Source: Novosphingopyxis iocasae
Lineage (GTDB): Bacteria > Pseudomonadota > Alphaproteobacteria > Sphingomonadales > Sphingomonadaceae
Direction: 5' to 3'
NCBI RefSeq assembly: GCF_014334095.1
Contig: NZ_CP060495.1
Span: 3,038,501 to 3,102,500 of the forward strand
Length of the DNA: 64,000 nt
Position numbers and translations under genes: made by a program. The notes beneath the pieces were generated by a model that had not been told where the DNA came from, did no database searches, and saw nothing but the letters and a program-made list of their open reading frames with translations. Shown here one piece after another: positions 52,181 through 62,300 of this stretch (within the stretch, counting starts at the first letter, position 1; each line of letters opens with the position of its first letter).

Positions 52181-55100
52181 CGACCAAGTTCATTGCCACA
52201 CAGAACGAGGGCGGCGGTGAGACGATTGCGCTTCTCCGCGAACAGCTAGGCGGGCTTTTCCGGCGAGCATCAAGCGAAATTGTGCCGGTCTCGGAGTGGC
52301 CTAGAGTAGCCCCCGAAGCTGGGCAGGCCGCTCTGGCGCTGGCTCGAGCTCTCGATGATGATAGTCAGATCAGCGAAGAGGCGGGGGGCATTATCCTTCC
52401 ACCGCAGATCGTTGCACGGCTTGATGAGGCCGACGCCTTCGCCCTCGGCCTTCCGCCGGCCACGTCGATGACCCTTCAGCTCAACTCGGGAGGTTCGCTC
52501 GCTGAAGGAACAATCAAAGTCGATACGAAGTGGGTCCGCCGCGGTGGCCTGCCAGTTCGAGCCGACATCGCGGGCGCGCGTCTGCGAGAAGGCGGGCGTG
52601 TCGGACGAATTCCCGAGCCGATCTACTCGGCCTTCCAGGCCGCACTTGCAGTCAACGCGGCTGATGATCCTGATCAGCGCCGCGCAGCCTTTGCCGAGCT
52701 TCGTTCGACGCTCGGAGACGACATCGGCACCGGCATCGAGGCGGATGGCTTTCTCGAGCGTGTCCGGATTGCCTATGCCGCCAATTTTTCACTCAACGCA
52801 AAGACCGACCATGGACGTTTCGACTTCGACCCCGTCCTCTTCTCGAGAAACGTAAGCGAGAGCGCTGAGGGTGACCTGGTCGACGAAGAAGAAGCGTCGC
52901 TGCTTACCCCGCAGGACAATCAGCATTTTCAGCGCCGGTTCCGGGGTCAGGACGGCGGGCGGCGAAGCTATCTGCTTTCCGACGGAACGCTCCTTTTCCT
53001 CGACCCGATGCTGGGCAAAGCCCTCGACATCGTGCGCGCAAAGCAGGTGGGCACCTCCCAGGAAAAACGCGAATTTCTGCGTTCGCCGCAACGTGTCCTG
53101 CGTGAAGAGCTCAAGCTAGACGCGGCAGACGATGACGAGGCCGCTGATCGCCTCTTCATCGAGACACAGCAGTTTTCCGAGCGGGTCAGCGGGATCGAGG
53201 TCTGGCAAAAGCCGGTCCTACCCTGGATCAAACCCAAGCCGAACAGCTGGCTGCCCGAAGGGTTTGGATTGCGGATCGGGGATCCGCCCGACGCGCGTCA
53301 TGTCGAGTTGGCTCCAGGTGAAGCTGAAACGATCGCAAGCGAAGTCGAGACAGCGATTGACGCAGGCAAGGAAACGATCGCCTGGCGCGACGAAAGCATC
53401 CCCGCGACGCCTGCAACCCTGCAGGCCGCGCGAGCAATTGCAGACCTTGAACGTGAGATCGCTGATGAGGTCGAGGGACGCGCCTCGGACAGAACCGAAC
53501 GCGAGAGCGTCGATATCTTCTTCCTTCAGGTCGGAGAGAATTTCGAGCAGCTGGACTATGCGCGGCTGCCTCGTCCCGACGCTGAAGTGCGGGATTTCGA
53601 TGTTCCCGAGCTCCCCAAGGGACTGAGATCGGAACCCAAGCCTCACCAAGTGCAGGCGTTCGCCTGGTTTGCCGAGGCCTGGGAGCGCCGAATGCCGGGC
53701 GTCTTGCTCGCCGACGATATGGGGCTCGGAAAGACCTTCCAGGCGCTCATGTTCCTGCTCTGGCTGCGCAGCAAAACGCCTCACCAGAAACCCGTTTTGA
53801 TTGTCGCGCCCACAGGTCTTCTGCGGAATTGGCAAGCCGAGCTTTCGCAGCACATCGAAGCAGAGCTCATGGGGCCTGTTGTCGAGGCGTTCGGCGCAAA
53901 CCTGCGCAATTTCCGTCTCGAGGCTGGGAGCGACATTCGAGGGGGAACATCGCGTCTCGACGTATCCGAATGGAATGACGCCGGAATCGTCCTGACGACC
54001 TACGAAACAATGCGCGATTATCACATGAGCTTCGCGCGCATTCCGTTCGCTGCAATCGTCTACGATGAAATCCAGAAGCTCAAGAATCCTGCCAGCCAGA
54101 TGACCCGCGCCGCCAAGGCGCTGAACGGCACAATCCAGATCGCTATGACGGGCACACCGGTCGAGAACCGGCTGCAGGACCTGTGGTCGATTGCCGATAC
54201 GGTCTATCCCGGTTTCCTTGGCTCGAGTCGGGAATTCGAGAGCAGTTTCCCGGCGAACGATCTCGAGCGCCTTGGCGATCTCCAGCACCGTCTGATCGAG
54301 CGCGACAAAGAACTTCCGCCTTTCATGCTGCGTCGGATGAAGGACGAAATCCTGACCGGGCTGCCGGAGAAGAAGGCCCGCAAATATCCGGTCGAGATGC
54401 CGGCCGCGCAAGCGCAGGCCTACGACCTCGTGTTGGCCAGAGCGCGAGCGCTACGGGAAAGCGGCGAACAGGGTGCGATGCTCAAAGTGCTGCATATGCT
54501 GCGCGGTACATCGCTCCACCCGTCACCGCCGCGCGGAATTTCGAACATCGACGAGTACATCGGGCAATCTGCACGGCTGAAGAAGACCTTCGAAATCCTT
54601 GAGGAGGTCAAGCAGCGTGGCGAAAAGGCTCTGCTATTCTGCGAAGATCTCGAGATGCAGGCCTTCCTCGCGATGGCAATTCAGGAGCGTTTTGCGCTCG
54701 AGCGCCGCCCGATGTGTATCAGCGGGAAGGTTGCGGGCCATAAGCGCCAGGAGATGGTGACTGCCTTTCAGAGTTCGCCGGCTTCATTCGACGTTCTCAT
54801 CCTGTCTCCCAAGGCTGGCGGCGTGGGGCTCACGATCACCGCCGCAAACAATGTCATCCATCTGTCTCGCTGGTGGAATCCTGCCGTTGAAGATCAGGCG
54901 ACGGATCGCGCCTACCGGATCGGTCAGACCAGGCCAGTGACCATTCACATCCCGATGGCTGTCCATCCGGACGAAGCAATCGGACCTTCAAGCTTCGACC
55001 AGCGTCTCGACGCCCTCATGGAGCGGAAGCGTTCGCTGAGCCGCGGTCTGCTCATGCCGCCGGAGAGCGATCGCGATGTAGAGGACCTGCTTTCCGATGT

Positions 55101-55989
55101 GCTCGACGGGCGCTCTGCAGAGAACCTTGATCGAAGTAGTGCGTATGCCGCAGCCGGGCAGACGGACGTGGATATTCAGGACACCGATTACAGCGCCAGT
55201 ATTCGACAAGCAGAACCGCCTGCCCCACCAGTCGCACAGCCGGAAATCGAAGAGCCGACGGGAGACGAGGAGAGTGCTCGCTCCCCCGGACCCGCGAGCG
55301 ACCACACAGCGAGTTCCGCAAACCTTGATCCGGTTACGGAGCACGCGGCAGAACCAGAATTAGAAGAAGCGGCGCGCACGCAGCCTCACTCTGATCCTGG
55401 CGAGACAGCATCGAGCAATGCCGAGAGCAAGAACCGGCGCCCCATTCTCTCCGTGCGAACTCCCGTCGAGGCGGCTGAAGCGCGCGCTCCCTTCGTTCAG
55501 CGGGTCGTGTTTGAACAATATGGACAACGCGACTGGACGATTTTCGAGCAGTACGCGCGCGACGCACGAATTGAACGGCTCGAAATCCAGGACCCCTATT
55601 GTTGCGCTGACGAGCAGGCTCGCGGGCGCCTCATCAATTTCATCGGTCGCTTTGAACAGCTCGCTTCGGAAATCGCGGCCGTGCAAATCGTGACATTCGA
55701 CGCCGATTCCGTGCAGACTCGTGACCCTGAAAACACGCGTGACCAGCGCCCGGACCTTGAAGATCGGTGGAACCGTATGCTGGCCTCGGTTCCCCTCCAC
55801 CTCGCACAAAAGTCACGGCGGTCGGGCGGCGACCTGCACGATCGTTTCGTGAGAGCTAAACTGGAGAATGGCGATACCGTCATCTGGGATCTTGGACGGG
55901 GTATCGACGGCGTCATGAACGCGCGTTGGTCTTGCGTCGTGAATGCTTTTTACGAGGGCTCGATTTCTACCTCTCGGGCAATGCACTGA
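52174..55989 (+). CDS. zorD: Zorya type I protein ZorD, SNF2 helicase with extra C-terminal domain
   Basis: A 1271-residue SNF2-type ATPase. An N-terminal domain of ~480 residues precedes the helicase: VLLADDMGLGKTFQAL near 514, Walker B variant DEIQ at 631 (IVYDEIQKLKNPAS), AMTGTPVENRLQDLWS, and motif V-VI SPKAGGVGLTITAANNV and RAYRIGQTRPV near 885-920. After about residue 970 comes an acidic, proline- and glutamate-rich linker (to ~1100). The last ~170 residues resemble the MIT_C PLD-like domain: LEIQDPYCC at 1138-1145 and LHDRFVRAK at 1221 followed by WDLGRGIDGV. I do not know this extension from standard ZorD, which acts as an autoinhibited DNA-degrading enzyme. Confidence 0.88.
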   Translation: MVTTKFIATQNEGGGETIALLREQLGGLFRRASSEIVPVSEWPRVAPEAGQAALALARALDDDSQISEEAGGIILPPQIVARLDEADAFALGLPPATSMTLQLNSGGSLAEGTIKVDTKWVRRGGLPVRADIAGARLREGGRVGRIPEPIYSAFQAALAVNAADDPDQRRAAFAELRSTLGDDIGTGIEADGFLERVRIAYAANFSLNAKTDHGRFDFDPVLFSRNVSESAEGDLVDEEEASLLTPQDNQHFQRRFRGQDGGRRSYLLSDGTLLFLDPMLGKALDIVRAKQVGTSQEKREFLRSPQRVLREELKLDAADDDEAADRLFIETQQFSERVSGIEVWQKPVLPWIKPKPNSWLPEGFGLRIGDPPDARHVELAPGEAETIASEVETAIDAGKETIAWRDESIPATPATLQAARAIADLEREIADEVEGRASDRTERESVDIFFLQVGENFEQLDYARLPRPDAEVRDFDVPELPKGLRSEPKPHQVQAFAWFAEAWERRMPGVLLADDMGLGKTFQALMFLLWLRSKTPHQKPVLIVAPTGLLRNWQAELSQHIEAELMGPVVEAFGANLRNFRLEAGSDIRGGTSRLDVSEWNDAGIVLTTYETMRDYHMSFARIPFAAIVYDEIQKLKNPASQMTRAAKALNGTIQIAMTGTPVENRLQDLWSIADTVYPGFLGSSREFESSFPANDLERLGDLQHRLIERDKELPPFMLRRMKDEILTGLPEKKARKYPVEMPAAQAQAYDLVLARARALRESGEQGAMLKVLHMLRGTSLHPSPPRGISNIDEYIGQSARLKKTFEILEEVKQRGEKALLFCEDLEMQAFLAMAIQERFALERRPMCISGKVAGHKRQEMVTAFQSSPASFDVLILSPKAGGVGLTITAANNVIHLSRWWNPAVEDQATDRAYRIGQTRPVTIHIPMAVHPDEAIGPSSFDQRLDALMERKRSLSRGLLMPPESDRDVEDLLSDVLDGRSAENLDRSSAYAAAGQTDVDIQDTDYSASIRQAEPPAPPVAQPEIEEPTGDEESARSPGPASDHTASSANLDPVTEHAAEPELEEAARTQPHSDPGETASSNAESKNRRPILSVRTPVEAAEARAPFVQRVVFEQYGQRDWTIFEQYARDARIERLEIQDPYCCADEQARGRLINFIGRFEQLASEIAAVQIVTFDADSVQTRDPENTRDQRPDLEDRWNRMLASVPLHLAQKSRRSGGDLHDRFVRAKLENGDTVIWDLGRGIDGVMNARWSCVVNAFYEGSISTSRAMH

Positions 55990-56087
55990 GAAACCTGAGC
56001 TTCATCATTGATTATGAAGTAACGTTCAGAGATGTTGAGGTAAGTGAGGGTGTTGTCTGGCATCCGTGATTGCGAGAGGTGCCGGGG
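55990..56087. other. Spacer between zorD and druH
   Basis: 98 bases, AT-richer than the genes, with a small inverted repeat cttcat/atgaag (about 56000-56020). It may hold a druH promoter. No T-tract terminator is evident, so read-through from the Zorya operon is possible. Confidence 0.35.
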
Positions 56088-59000
56088 GTGAGTGCGGGGA
56101 TGGAAGGACGCGATTTCAAATCTGAAATCGACGCGGCGCAAAACGACCCGGTTCGGCTGCGCAAGATTGCCGATGACATTCACGCTAGCGGCGGTTCGCG
56201 TATCTTGATGATCCGCGCGATCCAGCTGGCCAGGGCAGCAGATAGCGGACCGCATCCTTTGGGCAAGACTTGCGGGGATCTTGGTTTACCTCGACCGACT
56301 GGCCTCCCGCTTTACCGCTACAAGCTCGCACCAGGAATTTTTCAGCTGATTGAAGCGAAGCTTGCTGCCAATCTCGCATCGGATTTGCTGCGTCCGTCGC
56401 TAGCTCCAGCTTTCGTCATGTGGGCGGCAGACTGGTTTCGGCGCTCCTACCAGGGCGGCATGCAGCGCTGGGCCGATATCGAAGCGGTTTTGAAGCTCCA
56501 ACTCCCACAATCGGAATGGCGGGCACTTGCAGACCGCGGTTTCGATGCCTGGGGCGTTGAACCTCTTATCACGGCGCACGGAAACCAGCGTCTCTCCAAT
56601 CTCGCGCGGCATGGGGGCTTTCCTGCAGCAGCAATCGCAGGCGGTGCGAGCTGGCCGCGTCGCTTCCTAGAGCGGGCAGTCGGTGAGCTGCTCGGGGCAG
56701 ACATTCAGGACATCGCTACCGCTGTCTCGATCTGCGAACGCAACGAATATTTGCTTCCCTCAATCTGGCGCAGCCCGGAAATGCACGCAATCTGCGCGGA
56801 ACTTGCCCTCAAGATCGTCGAGCTTCGTGCATTCATCGACAAGGAAGTGCCAGCTGACGGTCGACCCTATTCCGCCCGGCTGGACCACGCTTACGAAGAC
56901 TGGCGCGATGAACTGCCCATGACGCTCGACGGGGCTGCTGCGGGCCTCATCGATACGCTCCTTGAAGCCAGAAAGCTGACCGGAACAGGGAGCATCCGGG
57001 TCGGACGGTTGATGCGTTCGCAGGACGGTGAATGGCGCGAAAGTCTGGATTTCCATCTCGAAGGTCGCTGGGACGACAAGGATCGTGTGCTGTCCGCAGG
57101 TGAATATGTCCGGGTGTTTCTTCAGCCCTCGGGTGCCTTGGCGGACCGTATCTCCAGTCGGCTGGCTTACCTGGAGGTTGAATCAGGCAATTGCTGGATC
57201 GCGCGCGCTATGCGCAGCGAAGCTGCGATCGATTTCCCCTTGGACCTCTCCGTCACCGCCGAATTCCATGCGCGCGGCGAAAGACTCGCTCAAAGCTTTT
57301 TACTGCCGGGCGGCAAAGCGGTTGGGGATGGACTTCGGATATTCGAGCGGCGGACCGGAGACACGGAGCTAGGCGCGTTTTCCCTTATCGGTCAGGGGTC
57401 GGGCGGTTATCGCGCTGAACCAGTCTTTGTCGATGTTCCGCAGGATTGGATGCTTCGCGGCAAGGACAGCAATACAGAGATCGAAGCCGAGGACTTTGCC
57501 TTTGCACCTGGTCGTTCGCTCTACCGCTGTGCAGGCCAGATCATCGCCGAGAAGCCCAATGGCGACGCATTTCTGGTGCGGACGGGGCAGAGTGCAGATC
57601 GTAAGGATCGCCTGACCATAGTCGCCCAAGAGGCGACCGGTGTGCAGGCACCCGGCGGCGAACGGTTGATCAAACATCCGCTGCATGCAGAGGTCGAAGA
57701 CGGGGTTTCCCGGCGCACTGCAACGCGGGGAGAGGTCGGCTGGCGGTTTGCAGGGGAAAGCGCCTGGCGCGATGATCTTGTCAACGCGGGCCCTGGACAC
57801 TGCGAGTTCGCCTGGCTCGATGGAACGACCAAGCATGTTCGGGACCGGACGAGTGCACTGGTTCTGCCGGTTGAATTCGCACTCAGCCAGCGGATCAATG
57901 CGGCTCATTCGGAAATCCTTTTGGAAGGTTGGACCGGAGAAGCGGTGCTCAGCGATGAAACGCCGATTGCGGACCATCGCTGGCGGGTGCGTATTGATCC
58001 GCCCCGTCGCGCGCTGCTCGGCTTGCGCCTCACCCCCGACCATGGCTCCACCTTCGAACTCAATGTGCCATTGCGATCGAAAGAATGGCTGACCACCTGG
58101 GATGGTGAACTTCTCAGGCGCGATGCTGTCCTAGGCCTTGCCGATCTTCGTGACACCGTTGCCCGTGCACCGGGCCGTGCGATGCTGATGGGCGAAGTTG
58201 CCCATCACGCTGAAGCGTCGCTTGAGGCGAGTTGGAAGGTCGATGTCGAACTGGGGCTGTCGGCTCTGCGGAACGATATTGCCGCGTTGATGCGGCCGCT
58301 CGGCATCGATGCCCAGGTCCGGCTCGACTTCCACAACGGCAGCAATGACAACTGGTACGTCACGGAATTCGGCAATTCTCTCGAGTGGGAACCTTCGGGA
58401 GGGCTGCGTCCAAAGACGGCCATTGTCGGCGAGGATGTCCGCGTTGGCGGCCGCTTTCTTGGTGCTCCCGAGAAAGAGGTGGATTTCGGTCCGTTTGACG
58501 GATTGCTTGGCGGCCTCGGAGGGCAATTGATCCAACTGCCACGATTGCGCGGTCCATGGCTCGTCTATCTGCGCGAAGGTGCTCGCGTCCTCACGAGGCC
58601 AAAGTTTATCGACGGCGATCCGGTTCACGACGTTCCGCAACACCGGCTCGGCCGGGCAATGGCACAGCCTCTTTTACAAGCGCGCGAGGACCTCGTGAGG
58701 CTGGCGGAGGAACTCGCTGCTGAGCCCATGTCGCCTGAAGCGACCCAGACCATTCGTGCAGTCATGAATTTGGCGCTGTCGCTCAATGGCTTGCCTCCGC
58801 AGACGTTCGAAATCTTCAGCAAGTTTGAGATTGCCGGTCCGCTTGCGCCGCTTCTTCTTTATCGCTGCGAGGAGCAACACCTCTCGACGATCCTCGAGCT
58901 GTTTGATGGCCTATGCTCAAGCTGGTCTCTTTTGCCGATCAAGGCCTGGGACGCTGCCTTTCAGGCTCAAGGCAATTATCTGGTCAGCCGGCTCGATGAC

Positions 59001-59399
59001 CCTCAGTGGGCGTTGGCAAACATCACGGAACGTCAGAACGAAATCGCGGCGCGTGCGCCGCAGCTTGCGCCCCTTATTTGCCGGGACTTCTCGCCGTTGA
59101 GCTGGGAAGAGCTTCGCAACCACTTCACGAGCCATACAAGCGAGGGCATCAATATGGATGCCGGCGGCTTCAACCCTTTTCGGCCTGCTTACAGCGAGCT
59201 ACTGCCAAGAGAGAACTTCGTCGAAGCGCTGATGCGGGTCTTCGATGCTCCTTTCGCCGCTGCTCTGTCCGCCACCGGACGTGCTTCTCTCGAGAAGGAG
59301 CAAGTCCTCACCATCAAGGACGTCGAACGACGTCACCCTGACTACTTTGCCAAAGCCTTTGGCTATGCCCTTTCGGAGCTCAAGAATGGCCGCCAGTGA
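56088..59399 (+). CDS. druH: Druantia type III protein DruH (STY4851/ECs_5259-like)
   Basis: About 1103 residues with no catalytic motif that I can see. The region after residue 40 (LGKTCGDLGLPRPTGLPLYR) and the segment MWAADWFRRSYQGGMQRWAD recall the STY4851/ECs_5259 family, which I believe corresponds to DruH. The size fits, and a DUF1998-type helicase follows with a 14-base overlap, exactly the two-gene layout of Druantia type III. Start: GTG at 56088 has AGAGG 8 bases upstream; TTG at 56070, GTG at 56079 and ATG at 56100 are alternatives. The central part is rich in beta strands. Mode of action is unknown in the family. Confidence 0.72.
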   Translation: MSAGMEGRDFKSEIDAAQNDPVRLRKIADDIHASGGSRILMIRAIQLARAADSGPHPLGKTCGDLGLPRPTGLPLYRYKLAPGIFQLIEAKLAANLASDLLRPSLAPAFVMWAADWFRRSYQGGMQRWADIEAVLKLQLPQSEWRALADRGFDAWGVEPLITAHGNQRLSNLARHGGFPAAAIAGGASWPRRFLERAVGELLGADIQDIATAVSICERNEYLLPSIWRSPEMHAICAELALKIVELRAFIDKEVPADGRPYSARLDHAYEDWRDELPMTLDGAAAGLIDTLLEARKLTGTGSIRVGRLMRSQDGEWRESLDFHLEGRWDDKDRVLSAGEYVRVFLQPSGALADRISSRLAYLEVESGNCWIARAMRSEAAIDFPLDLSVTAEFHARGERLAQSFLLPGGKAVGDGLRIFERRTGDTELGAFSLIGQGSGGYRAEPVFVDVPQDWMLRGKDSNTEIEAEDFAFAPGRSLYRCAGQIIAEKPNGDAFLVRTGQSADRKDRLTIVAQEATGVQAPGGERLIKHPLHAEVEDGVSRRTATRGEVGWRFAGESAWRDDLVNAGPGHCEFAWLDGTTKHVRDRTSALVLPVEFALSQRINAAHSEILLEGWTGEAVLSDETPIADHRWRVRIDPPRRALLGLRLTPDHGSTFELNVPLRSKEWLTTWDGELLRRDAVLGLADLRDTVARAPGRAMLMGEVAHHAEASLEASWKVDVELGLSALRNDIAALMRPLGIDAQVRLDFHNGSNDNWYVTEFGNSLEWEPSGGLRPKTAIVGEDVRVGGRFLGAPEKEVDFGPFDGLLGGLGGQLIQLPRLRGPWLVYLREGARVLTRPKFIDGDPVHDVPQHRLGRAMAQPLLQAREDLVRLAEELAAEPMSPEATQTIRAVMNLALSLNGLPPQTFEIFSKFEIAGPLAPLLLYRCEEQHLSTILELFDGLCSSWSLLPIKAWDAAFQAQGNYLVSRLDDPQWALANITERQNEIAARAPQLAPLICRDFSPLSWEELRNHFTSHTSEGINMDAGGFNPFRPAYSELLPRENFVEALMRVFDAPFAAALSATGRASLEKEQVLTIKDVERRHPDYFAKAFGYALSELKNGRQ

Positions 59400-62300
59400 T
59401 CCCTTCCCTACATCCCGATTGTCGCCGATGGAGGTGCACCAGCGGCTGAGGACTGGCCTCGCCGAAGCGGTCGTCTCGCGCGCAGGCATCCGGCACGAAG
59501 GGCTCAACGCTTTTCTCCGGAGCACTCTTGCCGGTACGGATCCAGCAAACGGTAGCCTCCTTTCCGAACAGCTTTTTCAGGCTGCTCCCGGCTATGTATC
59601 GTCAGGAAAAAATCCCGACCAACTTCAAGCGCTGCTGCATCAGCACACAATCGACGCGATCACCCAAACGTCGGATACTGATCTACGCTTCGATTACCCC
59701 GCTTACGCGCACCAGCTGGCGACGTGGGAACTGCTCAGCACGCAAGAGCCGCAATCGGTTCTGGTTTCGAGCGGCACAGGGTCGGGCAAGACCGAATGCT
59801 TCCTGGTTCCGATGCTCGATGATCTGGTCCGGGAGTCCACAGAGCAAGGTCCTCTGACAGGGGTTCGGGCGCTTATGCTCTACCCTCTGAACGCTCTTAT
59901 CGCGAGCCAGGAGAAGCGTCTTACAGCCTGGACCAAGCCGCTGCGCGGCGATGTCCGCTTTGCCCTCTACAACGGATTGATGGGAACGGCTCGGAAGTCC
60001 AATCGCGACAAGGCCGAGCACGAGATACCGCATCAGGTGCTTTATCGCGAAACCCTGCGAGCCAACCCACCGCCGATCCTTGTTACCAACCAGACGATGC
60101 TCGAATACATGACGATCCGGCGCGAGGATCGTCCGATCCTCGACGCATCAAAAGGCAAGCTGCGCTGGATCGTTATCGACGAGGCGCACAGTTACATCGG
60201 CTCGGCAGCGGCGGAGCTCTCGCTCCTGCTTCGCCGGGTAATGAATGCGTTCGATGTGACGCCGGATCAGGTCCGGTTCGTTGCGACGTCGGCCACCATC
60301 GGCTCTGCTGACGACCAGAAAGCCCGCGAAGACCTGCAGAGATTCCTTGCCGACATTGCCGGCGTTCCGCTTGAGCGGGCGCATGTCGTTGTGGGAAAGC
60401 CTCAGCCGGTCGATCTCTCGAAAGTCCTGACAGCGTCCGATGATCCGGCAGCATCGTCGGTTGCCGAGAGGCTGGAAGGCGAGCCCCAGACACTGGCATC
60501 GCTTAAGGCGCTCTCGCCGGACGCCGAAAGGATTCTGCTCGATCTTTCCGCCCATAATGCCAGCGAAGCGAAGCCTGTCCTGCCGATGCGAGCGCACAGC
60601 TTCACGCGGGCAATTGCCGGGCTCTGGACCTGCATCAATGTCGACTGCCCGGGCGAGATGCGACCCAAGGATTGGCCATTTGGCGCTGTGCTCTTCGACC
60701 ATCGGGACCAATGCCCCCATTGCCAGTCGATGGTGTTCGAAATTCAGAACTGCCTCGATTGTGGTGAGCCCTTCCTCCCGGCCGATGACATGGGTGACAG
60801 GATCGTACCGCGGCGGAGTGATCATGATGCCGATGAGTTTCGCGAAGATAGCTATCGTGATCGTGATCATGATGATGACGATGAAGAAGATGAGCATGAG
60901 GGGATCGGCCATCCACGGCTGATTGCCATCAACCCGAAATCCGAAGCGACGGCGACCGCTTTCGATGTATCCAGTGGCGAGTTCACTGGCGAGGCGGGGC
61001 ATTTTCATCTGACCCAGCTCGACGAAGGACGTTGCCCGGCCTGTCTCGGAAACAAGCGGCGCGGGCGACCGGCCGTCTTTCCATTTCGCTTTGGTACACC
61101 ATTCCTCACCCAGAATGCGGCACCGATCCTCCTTGAGGGTGTGTCGCCACACCAGGCGGAGCACGCCCTGCCGTTCGATGGCCGTCAGCTGATCAGCTTT
61201 TCGGACAGCAGGCAAGGAACAGCTCGCTTTGCCGCCAATATTGAAACCAACGGAGAGCGGGCCTTTGTCCGCGGCTTTATCTATCATGCCGTTCAGAAGG
61301 CTGCCCAGGGTACCGACCTGACCGAAGAGCGCAGGGAAGAGCTGCTTAAAAAGAAAGCTGCTCTAGCGAACCTCGTGGCAGACATGCCTGCGTTCAAGGA
61401 TGATATCGCCAAGATTGACGCGGAGCTCGCGGGTGGCGCGGCAACCGGAATATCCTGGAAGGACCTCGTATCCGGGCTCGCTTCTGAGCCGGCGATTGGC
61501 ATGATGGCCAAGGTCTGGGACCTCGATCGCAGCGAACGGTTTCACGATAACAAGGAAGCCCTGGCCCGCTTTATGCTGTTGCGCGAGCTTGCCCGCCGTC
61601 CGCGCAACGCCAATGCGATGGAGACGCTTGGCCTGGCTCGGCTCCGCTTCCCGGACATCGAGCGGATCGGTCCCGATAAATTACCCGACCTTGTTGGCCA
61701 GAAGGGCTATTCGATCGAAGATTGGCGGGGCTTCCTCTACTATATGGTCGACTATCTTCGCGGCCAGTTTGCCCTTGAAGTGGACGATGGTGATGCGCGT
61801 TGGATGCCTGGGCGCGCGCGGCCTCGCAATGTGATCGGGCCCGACCAGCCCCCTGGCGCCAAGCGTGATGTCTCCTGGCCATTGGTCAATTCCAAAGGAC
61901 GTCAGCCCGACTCCATTCTTCTCTTGGCGTCAGCCCTGAACCTTGACCTTACGTCTCAGCGCGACCGCCATGAAATCAATCAGGTCATGCATGTTGCCTG
62001 GAATCAGCTCGCTCCTCTTCTGTCGGGTGTTGGTGGGACATTCAGCCTGCGGTTGGAAAAATCCGCCGAGGTCGAAGCAGTTGGCAAGACTTGGCAATGC
62101 CCCTTGACCCGGCGTGTCCTGCCCCGCCTGGTCTTTGGCAGGTCACCCAATCTGGTCAGTGCTGGAAAGATGTTCGCCAATAAGCCGGCGCGTGAAATTG
62201 AGTTTCCGCGTCTCCCAAGGACAAGGCCTCTTGCGGTGGATGGCCAAAAGGAAATCGCAGCCTGGCTCCAGACGAACGAAGAAGTCGCGGCCCTTCGCGA

